Assembly (NCBI RefSeq): GCF_002099195.1
Contig: NZ_NBYX01000014.1
Span: forward strand, 62,001 to 126,000
From: Burkholderia puraquae
Lineage (GTDB): Bacteria; Pseudomonadota; Gammaproteobacteria; Burkholderiales; Burkholderiaceae
Length of the DNA stretch: 64,000 nucleotides
Direction: 5' to 3'
Below, piece by piece: positions 55,636 through 63,089 of the stretch (position 1 is the stretch's first letter; each line of letters begins with the position of its first letter). Position numbers and translations under genes: made by a program. The notes beneath the pieces are model-generated. The model was not told where the DNA came from. It made no database searches and was given only the letters and a program-made list of their open reading frames with translations.

Positions 55636-56424
55636 TCAGGTGTTGAGCTGATAGCGCTCGGCCGCGTGTGCTTGTCGAATGTCCGATATCAGTCCCTGGC
55701 GAGCGCCATCCAGCGCGTCCCACCGCCCAGCTACGTGCAGCGGCGGGATCGTGACCAGTTCGCGACGGTCGAACCCAATCAGTGCCGCGTCGACCAGCTC
55801 TCCCACTTCCATCACCTCGGGCAGCGTGTTCACGTCGATCCCGGCGCGCTCCCAGATCTCCGTGCGCGTCGCCGCCGGCAGGACGGCTTGCACGTAAACG
55901 CCCTTGGGCGACAACTCGAGGTTCAGGCCCTGCGACAGGAACAGCACGAATGCCTTGGTCGCGCCGTAGATCGACATGCCGAACTCGGGCGCGAAACCTA
56001 CCACCGAGCCAATGTTGACGATCGAGCCGTTACCGGACTGCACAAAGCGTGGCGCGACCGCGGCTGCAAGCCTCGTCAGCGCCGTCGTGTTGAGCGTGAT
56101 CAGGCGTTCGATGCTTTCAGGGGTTTGCTGCAGGAGGCCGCCCGACTGAGCCACGCCGGCATTGTTAATCAGAATTCCTATTCGATTGTCATCGCGCAGA
56201 CGCGCCTCGAGCGCGGACAGATCGGTGGGCTGGGTCAGGTCGGACTGCAGCACTTCTACAGCCACGCCGCTTTCCTCACGCAGGCGCGCTGCCAACGCAT
56301 CGAGTCGCGCCTTGTCACGGGCGACAAGGACGAGGTCATGGCCGCGCCGAGCGAAGCGCTCGGCGTAGGTGGCACCGATGCCGCTGGAGGCGCCGGTGAT
56401 AAGGACTGTCGGAAGCGTGGTCAT
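55636..56424 (-). CDS. Short-chain dehydrogenase/reductase
   Basis: A 262-residue SDR. TGASSGIGATYAERFARRGHDLVLVARDK binds NADP (Arg after the second strand), NNAGVAQSG is the NNAG motif, and the catalytic Ser-Tyr-Lys are in NIGSVVGFAPEFGMSIYGATKAF. A C-terminal LINTLPEVMEVGELVDAAL-like stretch is typical of the classical group. Substrate unknown. AAAGGAAAG precedes the ATG at 56424. Confidence 0.92.
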   Translation of the reverse strand: MTTLPTVLITGASSGIGATYAERFARRGHDLVLVARDKARLDALAARLREESGVAVEVLQSDLTQPTDLSALEARLRDDNRIGILINNAGVAQSGGLLQQTPESIERLITLNTTALTRLAAAVAPRFVQSGNGSIVNIGSVVGFAPEFGMSIYGATKAFVLFLSQGLNLELSPKGVYVQAVLPAATRTEIWERAGIDVNTLPEVMEVGELVDAALIGFDRRELVTIPPLHVAGRWDALDGARQGLISDIRQAHAAERYQLNT

Positions 56425-56480
56425 GGGTACTTTCCTTTGCAAGGGTTCTTCTGGCGGAGGCTCAATCAAGGGAGGGAGTC

Positions 56481-57563
56481 TTAGCCGGAAATCGTCGGGT
56501 AATCGATGTAGCCCACCGCGCCGCCGCCATAGAGCGTCGCCGGGTTGAGTTGCGTCAGGGGTGCACCGTGCTTCAGGCGTTCGACCAGGTCCGGGTTGCT
56601 GATAAACGGACGGCCGAACGCGAACAAGTCGGCTCTGCCCTCATTGAGTTGAGTGGTGGCGAATTCCACGTCGTAGCCGTTGTTGGCCAGATAGGTCTGC
56701 TTGAAACGGCGGCGCAGCGCGTCATAGTCGAACGCCGCCACATCGCGTGGGCCGCCAGTTGCGCCTTCGACCACGTGCAGATAGACGACGCCCTGGGCGC
56801 TGAGCTGTTCGGCGATGTAGTCGTATTGCGCTTGCGGATCGCTGCAGGAAATGCCGTTGGCCGGCGAAACGGGCGAGATGCGCACGCCAGTGCGTTCGGC
56901 GCCGATTTCCTTGACCACTGCGGCGACCACCTCGAGCAGCAGGCGCGCACGGTTTTCGATCGAGCCGCCGTAGTCGTCGGTGCGATGGTTGGCCCCGTCC
57001 TTGATGAACTGCTCCAGTAGATATCCGTTGGCGCCATGAATTTCCACGCCGTCGAAACCGGCGGCAATAGCGTTGGCCGCAGCCTGTCGGAAATCGTTCA
57101 CGATGCCAGGCAGTTCGGCGAGTTCCAGGGCGCGTGGCTCGGACACGTCGGCAAATCCGTTGTTGACGAAGGTTTTCGTCTCGGCGCGGATGGCGGAAGG
57201 CGCGACCGGCGCCGTTCCGCCAGGTTGCAGGTCAGTGTGCGAGACGCGGCCCACATGCCAGAGCTGCACGAAGATGCGTCCACCCTTGGCATGTACGGCG
57301 TCCGTGACCTTCCGCCAGCCAGCGATTTGCTCGGGCGTGTACAGGCCGGGCGTGTCCTGATAGCCCTGGGCCTGGGCCGAAACCTGGGTGGCCTCGGTGA
57401 TGATCAGGCCGGCCGACGCGCGCTGGGCGTAGTAGGTCGCGGCCAGCTCGCTGGGCACCAGCCCCGCGCCGGCACGGTTGCGGGTCAGCGGTGCCATGAC
57501 GATGCGATTGGCGAGCGGCAGGCCACCGAGGGCGTACGGCTCGAAAAGCGTTTTCTCTGACAT
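56481..57563 (-). CDS. Alkene reductase, Old Yellow Enzyme family (NemA-like)
   Basis: A 360-residue FMN enzyme that reduces alpha,beta-unsaturated aldehydes, ketones, maleimides and nitro compounds with NAD(P)H. MAPLTRNRAGAGLVPSELAATYYAQRASAGLIITEAT holds the FMN/Arg segment; IFVQLWHVGRVSH, FDGVEIHGANGYLLEQF and the Tyr-His/Asn active-site pair (HGANGYL) follow. FAFGRPFISNPDL binds the phosphate. It resembles E. coli NemA. First gene of the cluster, divergent from the TetR at 57696, so this TetR likely represses it and responds to electrophiles. Confidence 0.94.
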   Translation of the reverse strand: MSEKTLFEPYALGGLPLANRIVMAPLTRNRAGAGLVPSELAATYYAQRASAGLIITEATQVSAQAQGYQDTPGLYTPEQIAGWRKVTDAVHAKGGRIFVQLWHVGRVSHTDLQPGGTAPVAPSAIRAETKTFVNNGFADVSEPRALELAELPGIVNDFRQAAANAIAAGFDGVEIHGANGYLLEQFIKDGANHRTDDYGGSIENRARLLLEVVAAVVKEIGAERTGVRISPVSPANGISCSDPQAQYDYIAEQLSAQGVVYLHVVEGATGGPRDVAAFDYDALRRRFKQTYLANNGYDVEFATTQLNEGRADLFAFGRPFISNPDLVERLKHGAPLTQLNPATLYGGGAVGYIDYPTISG

Positions 57564-57695
57564 GTTGTTCCGTCGTCTGGTGGTGGGAATGGTTTAATGA
57601 TGACGACCATAATCTAACGTGTCAAGGCTTTGATGACGATCAACATCAATGTATAGTCAAGCCATCAGACAGGAACGCGCCCACGGAGAGGAAAA
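57564..57695. promoter_or_regulatory. Divergent promoter/operator region, alkene reductase and TetR
   Basis: Plus strand: TTGATG (57630-57635), 16 bases, TATAGT (57652-57657), a good promoter for the TetR gene. Minus strand: consensus -35 TTGACA (complement of 57620-57625) for the reductase. TTGATGACGATCAA and TTGATG-N8-CATCAA are overlapping inverted repeats within the TetR promoter, and TGATGACGA occurs twice (57599, 57631). These are likely TetR binding sites. Confidence 0.6.
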
Positions 57696-58325
57696 GTGAA
57701 AGTCACCAAGGCACAGGCACAGGCCAACCGGGCTCGCGTCGTTGAAACAGCGTCGACGCTATTCAGGGAGCGCGGTTTTGATGGGGTCGGAGTAGCGGAT
57801 CTGATGGGCGCAGCTGGGTTCACCCACGGCGGCTTCTACAAACACTTCAGCTCAAAGGCCGATCTGATGGCGGAATCGGCGGCCTGCGGCATGGCGCAGA
57901 CCGTTGCGCTGTCGGCCGGGGTGGACGCATCGGAGTTCGTGCGGCTGTATCTCGCGCGCGAGCACCGCGACTCGCGCGCAACCGGCTGCACGATGGCCGC
58001 GCTGGGTGGGGATGCCGCGCGTCAACCCGAAGCGGTCCGGGCCACGTTCGCGGACGGTATCGAAAGGCTGCTGGCGGCGCTAAGCCAAGAACGTGGTTCG
58101 TCTGACGGTGCAGACTCGGCGGAGGCGCGAGCCAACTGCCTCGACATCATGGCGCATGCGGTCGGCGCCATTGTGTTGTCGCGCGCGTGCCCGGACGATT
58201 CTCCACTGGCCGACGAAATCCTGACGGTATGCCGCGACAAGATTCTCGCGACACTGGGCCCATCGGCGACAGCGCGCGAACCGGGCCGCAATCATGGTAA
58301 CGACAGCCCCGCTAAGTCAAATTGA
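57696..58325 (+). CDS. TetR family regulator, divergent
   Basis: A 209-residue repressor: RARVVETASTLFRERGFDGVGVADLMGAAGFTHGGFYKHFSSKADLM contains the HTH. The C-terminal ligand domain shares TGCTMAALGGDAARQPEAVRATF with the cluster's other TetR (GCPIAALG), placing both in the YcdC/NemR-related group. Regulators of this kind sense quinones or electrophiles in relatives such as NemR, through Cys; Cys residues occur in ESAACGMA and in ATGCT. Role here inferred from position. Confidence 0.92.
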   Translation: MKVTKAQAQANRARVVETASTLFRERGFDGVGVADLMGAAGFTHGGFYKHFSSKADLMAESAACGMAQTVALSAGVDASEFVRLYLAREHRDSRATGCTMAALGGDAARQPEAVRATFADGIERLLAALSQERGSSDGADSAEARANCLDIMAHAVGAIVLSRACPDDSPLADEILTVCRDKILATLGPSATAREPGRNHGNDSPAKSN

Positions 58326-58737
58326 CACCGGGCGCCGATGGTCGCCTTGAAGGTGTTGGAGTTCATGGAATACAAGGGCTCCGACGACTGATGTTCCCTG
58401 TGAGGCCAACTATCGTTCTCCTCATTTATCATTCGGCTCCAAACCGTCCATGCCCCAAGCGTGGAGAGCCATTGACGTTCCGAGATCGAGGTCATTGGGG
58501 GGGGGGCGCCGAAATATTGAACTCATTTTCTAATATGTCGGCCTGCATCTCGGCAGATATGTGACGACGAGAAGTCGTCAGTCATATTGGAATCCTTATG
58601 ATTATCGAATTTCGAAAACGACAGCCGATGCTCGGCGCGAATTGGAAAACGAGACGTCTGCTTCCTCATACGTGCCTTGCTTCGCACTACGCAAGCCTGT
58701 CTGCGTTGATCGAGTGCCCTCGTGGGCGCTATTAAAC
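58326..58737. other. Gene-free stretch with a G10 run
   Basis: About 400 bases after the TetR gene with lower GC and no gene I can support. A run of ten G (58497-58506) is present. Short broken frames suggest decayed coding DNA, but no family is recognisable in them. Confidence 0.5.
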
Positions 58738-59193
58738 TTATCGTCCAAGGAACTCGAGCGCCTTTGGCGCGAAGTCTTCTTGGGCGCATGCGTCCAAGGC
58801 CTCCTTCAGGCGTTGCTGGATCGTATTCAACTGCGGATCCGCGAAGCCGTTGCGGCGAATCCGTCCAGAATTCAACATGCTCAGCGTCGCCACTGCCTTG
58901 AAACGCTTGTCGGATTTGGCAGCATTCAAAGAATACCCGCGGCCACCGCAGATCCCGAGCAACCCCAGGCGCGTGACATCGACACCCGGATAGCGGGTGA
59001 TGAAGTCCGCCGCGTCGTGGATGTCCTCGGTGCGGAACTGGGGCTTGTCCGTGCCGCGTGGCTCATCGCCACTGCCGCCCGGATACGCGGCATCCATCGC
59101 GATCGCGATGTAGCCATGCTCGGCCAGGCGCAGGACATGCAGTCCAGCGGCCTGCTCCTTTGCCCCACCGTTGGGATGGGCGACTATCCGCGT
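58738..59193 (-). pseudogene. Fragment of a dienelactone hydrolase-like (YcjY-type) alpha/beta hydrolase
   Basis: The frame open from 59193 to 58738 begins just after a stop (TAG at 59196-59194). It encodes HPNGGAKEQAAGLHVLRLAEHGY ... MDAAYPGGSGDEPRG, ADFITRYPGVDVTRLGLLG and ICGGRGYSLNAAKSDKRFKAVATLSML. This is the middle of a YcjY-family hydrolase with a Cys or Ser nucleophile elbow (here GICGG). The N-terminal third is missing, and after QRLKEALDACAQE the sequence leaves the family. It is about 150 residues of an expected 310 and should be inactive. Confidence 0.78.
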
Positions 59194-59365
59194 CTAATCG
59201 AAAGCTGCCCCGTTTGCCGGGTAATGCCGATACAGGTATTGGCACTACCAGCCAAACCACTGTTTTTAATGGGTTTTTTCGCATCCGGCCTGCGCCGTGA
59301 CGCGTTCTGCGTGGCATAATCGACCGCATCCGCAAGGCTTGTAGTCACAACGACCCCGCATACCC
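59194..59365 (+). promoter_or_regulatory. leuC upstream region
   Basis: A T-rich patch (GTTTTTAATGGGTTTTTT near 59260) may end transcripts entering from the left. GGCATAATC near 59312 could be the -10 box for leuC. There is no Leu-rich leader peptide here. Confidence 0.35.
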
Positions 59366-60775
59366 ATGGCACAGACTCTCTACGACAAACTGTGGAACAC
59401 CCACGTGGTCCACACCGAGGAAGACGGCACGACTCTGCTCTACATCGACCGTCAGCTGCTGCATGAAGTCACGAGCCCGCAGGCGTTCGAAGGGCTGAAG
59501 ATCGCGCAGCGCCCGGTGTGGCGCATCAGCGCGAACCTGGCCGTGTCGGACCACAACGTGCCGACCACCGATCGCAGCCACGGCATCGCCGATCCCGTCT
59601 CGAAGCTGCAGGTCGACACGCTCGACGCGAACTGCGATGCGTTCGGCATCACGCAGTTCAAGATGAACGACGTGCGCCAGGGCATCGTCCACATCATCGG
59701 GCCGGAGCAGGGCGCGACGCTGCCGGGCATGACGATCGTGTGCGGCGATTCGCACACGTCGACGCACGGCGCGTTCGGCGCGCTCGCGCACGGCATCGGC
59801 ACGTCGGAAGTCGAGCACGTGCTCGCCACGCAAACCCTGCTGCAGAAGAAGAGCAAGAACATGCTCGTGAAAGTCGAGGGCACGCTGCCGCGCGGCTGTA
59901 CCGCGAAGGACATCGTGCTCGCGATCATCGGCAAGATCGGCACGGCCGGCGGCACGGGCTACGCGATCGAATTCGGCGGCTCGACGATCCGCGCGCTGAC
60001 GATGGAAGGCCGCATGACCGTCTGCAACATGGCGATCGAAGCCGGCGCGCGCGCGGGCATGGTCGCGGTGGACGACACGACGATCGACTACCTGAAGGGC
60101 CGTCCGTTCGTGCCGACCGGCGCGGAATGGGAGCAGGCCGTCGAATACTGGCGCCAGTTCAAGTCGGACGAAGGCGCGCAGTTCGATCGCGTGGTCGAGC
60201 TGAACGCAGCGGAGATCGTCCCGCAGGTCACGTGGGGCACGTCGCCGGAAATGGTCACGTCGATCGACGGTCGCGTGCCCGATCCCGAGCGCGAGAAGGA
60301 TCCGGTCAAGCGCGACGCGATGGAGCGCGCGCTGGCCTACATGGCGCTCGAGCCGAACACGCCGATCGAATCGATCAAGGTCGACAAGATCTTCATTGGC
60401 TCGTGCACGAACGCGCGAATCGAAGACATCCGCGCCGCCGCGTATGTCGTGAAGAAGCTGAACCGTCGCGTCGCGTCGAACGTGCGGCTCGCAATGGTCG
60501 TGCCGGGCTCGGGCCTCGTGAAGGCGCAGGCCGAGCGCGAAGGGCTCGACAAGGTGTTCACGGACGCCGGCTTCGAATGGCGCGAGCCGGGCTGCTCGAT
60601 GTGCCTCGCGATGAACGCCGACCGGCTCGATCCGGGCGAGCGCTGCGCGTCGACGTCGAACCGCAACTTCGAAGGCCGGCAGGGCGCGGGCGGTCGCACG
60701 CACCTCGTGAGCCCCGCGATGGCGGCGGCCGCGGCGATCGAAGGTCACTTCGTCGACATTCGCCAGCTGGGGTAA
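59366..60775 (+). CDS. leuC: 3-isopropylmalate dehydratase large subunit
   Basis: A 469-residue aconitase-superfamily subunit that with LeuD isomerises 2- to 3-isopropylmalate in leucine synthesis. VCGDSHTSTHGAFGALAHGIGTSE is the family signature (in parts). The [4Fe-4S] Cys are in FIGSCTNAR and GCSMCLAMN. Large-subunit length is normal. No clear RBS precedes the ATG at 59366. It opens a leuC-entericidin-leuD-leuB unit. Confidence 0.97.
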   Translation: MAQTLYDKLWNTHVVHTEEDGTTLLYIDRQLLHEVTSPQAFEGLKIAQRPVWRISANLAVSDHNVPTTDRSHGIADPVSKLQVDTLDANCDAFGITQFKMNDVRQGIVHIIGPEQGATLPGMTIVCGDSHTSTHGAFGALAHGIGTSEVEHVLATQTLLQKKSKNMLVKVEGTLPRGCTAKDIVLAIIGKIGTAGGTGYAIEFGGSTIRALTMEGRMTVCNMAIEAGARAGMVAVDDTTIDYLKGRPFVPTGAEWEQAVEYWRQFKSDEGAQFDRVVELNAAEIVPQVTWGTSPEMVTSIDGRVPDPEREKDPVKRDAMERALAYMALEPNTPIESIKVDKIFIGSCTNARIEDIRAAAYVVKKLNRRVASNVRLAMVVPGSGLVKAQAEREGLDKVFTDAGFEWREPGCSMCLAMNADRLDPGERCASTSNRNFEGRQGAGGRTHLVSPAMAAAAAIEGHFVDIRQLG

Positions 60776-60778
60776 CGC

Positions 60779-60925
60779 GTGACGGCATCGAAGGTCATTG
60801 CGCGGCTGGTTGCCGCGCTGGCGCTGGCGGGGCTGGGTTTCGGCCTCGCGGGCTGCAATACCGTCCGAGGCTTCGGCCAGGACGTCAACGCCGCCGGCAA
60901 CGCGCTTCAGCGCGCCGCGGACTGA
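60779..60925 (+). CDS. Entericidin-like small lipoprotein
   Basis: A 48-residue protein starting with GTG, 3 bases after the leuC stop. The hydrophobic leader VAALALAGLGFGLAGC ends in a lipobox, and the mature part CNTVRGFGQDVNAAGNAL carries the CNTxxGxGxDxxxAG pattern of the entericidin EcnA/EcnB family. Entericidins form a toxin/antidote pair of membrane lipoproteins in E. coli; a lone gene inside leu operons is common in Burkholderia. Its role there is not known to me. Too short for usual gene finding. Confidence 0.88.
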   Translation: MTASKVIARLVAALALAGLGFGLAGCNTVRGFGQDVNAAGNALQRAAD

Positions 60926-60992
60926 CGCCACCGACCGAGAATTTGCGATGGGCGCCGGCTGGATGCCGGCCCTTCAACCGGATAGACGGATC

Positions 60993-61643
60993 ATGGAAAA
61001 ATTCACTGTGCATACCGGCGTCGTGGCGCCGCTCGATCGCGAGAACGTCGACACCGACGCGATCATCCCGAAGCAGTTCCTGAAGTCGATCAAGCGCACG
61101 GGCTTCGGTCCGAACGCGTTCGACGAATGGCGTTACCTCGATCACGGCGAGCCGGGCCAGGACAACTCGAAGCGTCCGCTGAATCCCGACTTCGTGCTGA
61201 ACCAGCCGCGCTACCAGGGCGCATCCGTGCTGCTCGCGCGCAAGAACTTCGGCTGCGGCAGCTCGCGCGAGCACGCACCGTGGGCGCTCCAGCAGTACGG
61301 CTTCCGCGCGATCATCGCGCCGAGCTTCGCTGATATTTTCTTCAACAACTGCTACAAGAACGGGCTGCTGCCGATCGTGCTGACCGAGCAGCAGGTCGAT
61401 CACCTGTTCAACGAGACGGTCGCGTTCAATGGCTTCGAGGTGACGATCGATCTCGACACGCAGGTCGTGCGCACGGGCGACGGCCGCGCGTATCCGTTCG
61501 AGATCGCCGCGTTCCGCAAGTACTGCCTGTTGAATGGCTTCGACGACATCGGCCTCACGCTGCGCCATGCGGACAAGATTCGCCAGTTCGAAGCCGAGCG
61601 CCTCGTGAAGCAGCCGTGGCTCAACACCAAGCTGGTCGGCTGA
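60993..61643 (+). CDS. leuD: 3-isopropylmalate dehydratase small subunit
   Basis: A 216-residue swivel-domain subunit partnering LeuC. NVDTDAIIPKQFLKSIKR holds the conserved start, LLARKNFGCGSSREHAPWAL the substrate-binding loop, and IIAPSFADIFFNNCYKNGLLPI the rest of the signature. The ATG at 60993 matches MEKFTVHTGVV, the usual beta-proteobacterial start. Confidence 0.97.
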   Translation: MEKFTVHTGVVAPLDRENVDTDAIIPKQFLKSIKRTGFGPNAFDEWRYLDHGEPGQDNSKRPLNPDFVLNQPRYQGASVLLARKNFGCGSSREHAPWALQQYGFRAIIAPSFADIFFNNCYKNGLLPIVLTEQQVDHLFNETVAFNGFEVTIDLDTQVVRTGDGRAYPFEIAAFRKYCLLNGFDDIGLTLRHADKIRQFEAERLVKQPWLNTKLVG

Positions 61644-61722
61644 TAGCGCCTCTCGGGCGGACGCGCCGGCGGCGCGTTCGCCGGCCTGCCTCCATAAAAA
61701 CCTACCCAGTCAGGAATTTCGC

Positions 61723-62790
61723 ATGAAGATTGCAGTGCTGCCCGGCGACGGCATCGGTCCGGAAATCGTCAATGAAGCCGTGAAGGTGCTGAACGCACTC
61801 GACGAGAAGTTCGAACTCGAACAGGCACCGGTCGGTGGCGCGGGCTACGAGGCGAGCGGCCATCCGCTGCCGGACGCGACGCTGAAGCTCGCGAAGGAAG
61901 CCGACGCGATCCTGTTCGGCGCCGTGGGCGACTGGAAGTACGATTCGCTCGAGCGCGCGCTGCGCCCCGAGCAGGCAATCCTCGGGTTGCGCAAGCATCT
62001 CGAACTGTTCGCGAACTTCCGCCCGGCGATCTGCTATCCGCAACTCGTCGATGCATCGCCGCTGAAGCCCGAGCTGGTCGCGGGCCTCGACATCCTGATC
62101 GTGCGCGAACTGAACGGCGACATCTACTTCGGCCAGCCGCGCGGCGTGCGCGCTGCACCGGACGGCCTGTTCGCGGGCGAACGCGAAGGCTTCGACACGA
62201 TGCGCTATTCGGAACCCGAAGTGCGCCGCATCGCGCACGTCGCGTTCCAGGCGGCCCGCAAGCGCGCGAAGAAGCTGCTGTCGGTCGACAAGGCGAACGT
62301 GCTCGAAACGTCGCAGTTCTGGCGCGACGTCATGATCGACGTGTCGAAGGAATACGCGGACGTCGAGCTGTCGCACATGTACGTCGACAACGCGGCGATG
62401 CAGCTCGCGAAGGCACCGAAGCAGTTCGACGTGATCGTCACGGGCAACATGTTCGGCGACATCCTGTCGGATGAGGCGTCGATGCTGACGGGCTCGATCG
62501 GCATGCTGCCGTCGGCGTCGCTCGACAAGAACAACAAGGGCCTGTACGAACCGTCGCACGGTTCGGCACCGGACATCGCGGGCAAGGGCATTGCGAACCC
62601 GCTCGCGACGATCCTGTCGGCCGCGATGATGCTGCGCTACTCGCTGAATCGCGCCGAGCAGGCCGATCGCATCGAGCGCGCGGTGAAAACGGTGCTCGAA
62701 CAGGGTTACCGGACGGGCGACATCGCGACGCCGGGCTGCCAGCAGGTCGGCACGACGGCGATGGGCGACGCGGTGGTCGCGGCGCTGTAA
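61723..62790 (+). CDS. leuB: 3-isopropylmalate dehydrogenase
   Basis: A 355-residue NAD-dependent beta-decarboxylating dehydrogenase, third step of leucine synthesis. KIAVLPGDGIGPEIV starts the fold; VRELNGDIYFGQPRG and the metal-site GNMFGDILSDEASMLTGSIG (Asp residues) are complete; EPSHGSAPDIAGKGIANP binds NAD. A near-perfect hairpin (62810-62842) follows the stop. Confidence 0.97.
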   Translation: MKIAVLPGDGIGPEIVNEAVKVLNALDEKFELEQAPVGGAGYEASGHPLPDATLKLAKEADAILFGAVGDWKYDSLERALRPEQAILGLRKHLELFANFRPAICYPQLVDASPLKPELVAGLDILIVRELNGDIYFGQPRGVRAAPDGLFAGEREGFDTMRYSEPEVRRIAHVAFQAARKRAKKLLSVDKANVLETSQFWRDVMIDVSKEYADVELSHMYVDNAAMQLAKAPKQFDVIVTGNMFGDILSDEASMLTGSIGMLPSASLDKNNKGLYEPSHGSAPDIAGKGIANPLATILSAAMMLRYSLNRAEQADRIERAVKTVLEQGYRTGDIATPGCQQVGTTAMGDAVVAAL

Positions 62791-62809
62791 CGCAATCATG
62801 TAGAAAGGG

Positions 62810-62842
62810 TGCGAACGGGCCGCGAAATCGGCCGGTTCGCAT
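62810..62842 (+). terminator. Stem-loop after leuB
   Basis: TGCGAACGGGCCG pairs with CGGCCGGTTCGCA with one mismatch around a short loop. It lacks a T-tract but is placed to separate the leu genes from the asd transcript. Confidence 0.5.
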
Positions 62843-62853
62843 GCGGTTGGCCG

Positions 62854-62882
62854 TTGTGCGGGCCACCGGCTTTGTGTAGACT
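62854..62882 (+). promoter_or_regulatory. Predicted promoter of the asd leader
   Basis: TTGTGC (62854-62859), a 17-base spacer, TAGACT (62877-62882). The expected start of transcription, about 62889, coincides with the A of the leader-peptide ATG, so the leader may be read from a leaderless mRNA. Confidence 0.5.
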
Positions 62883-62888
62883 CGAACG

Positions 62889-63008
62889 ATGGCGCTTATT
62901 TCCCTGATCTCCCCGGTCTTGAAACTCCACGGCAACATTGCCCGTGCGGGTGCGCGCGCCATCGTCATCACGAAAACCGTTACCACGAAAACGATCATTA
63001 AACGCTGA
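62889..63008 (+). CDS. Candidate Thr/Lys/Ile-rich leader peptide of asd
   Basis: A 39-codon frame ending 81 bases before asd. The C-terminal 14 residues are VITKTVTTKTIIKR: five Thr, three Lys, three Ile and two Val out of 14, the end products of the aspartate and branched-chain pathways. Attenuation leader peptides such as E. coli ThrL have the same layout: a run of regulatory codons just before the stop, followed by exclusive RNA stems, which are present here. No RBS precedes the ATG, but the predicted transcription start is at the ATG. I propose it senses charging of tRNA-Thr/Ile/Lys. Chance composition is the alternative. Confidence 0.6.
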   Translation: MALISLISPVLKLHGNIARAGARAIVITKTVTTKTIIKR

Positions 63009-63020
63009 TCGTCCGTCGTG

Positions 63021-63066
63021 CCCGCCTTTTTCCCCGCGCGGTCACAGCGGGGACGGAAATGGCGGG
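63021..63066 (+). promoter_or_regulatory. Mutually exclusive stems in the asd leader
   Basis: Four GC-rich blocks lie after the leader stop: A CCCGCC (63021-63026), B CCCCGC (63032-63037), C GCGGGG (63047-63052) and D GGCGGGG (63061-63067, approximate). B-C and A-D can pair, or A-C and B-D. D lies 20 bases before the asd ATG, so a change of fold could alter termination or ribosome access. There is no T-tract after D. Confidence 0.5.
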
Positions 63067-63089
63067 GAAGCTCCATCAAAGGGTTAGTC

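Noticed and set aside
58501..58506. G run as a phase-variation tract
   Set aside because: No gene or clear promoter overlaps it, so a switching role cannot be supported.
59194..59365. A leucine attenuator ahead of leuC
   Set aside because: No short frame with clustered Leu codons is present in this spacer.
62810..62842. Hairpin after leuB as part of the asd attenuator
   Set aside because: It lies upstream of the predicted asd promoter and leader peptide, so it fits better as the end of the leu transcript.
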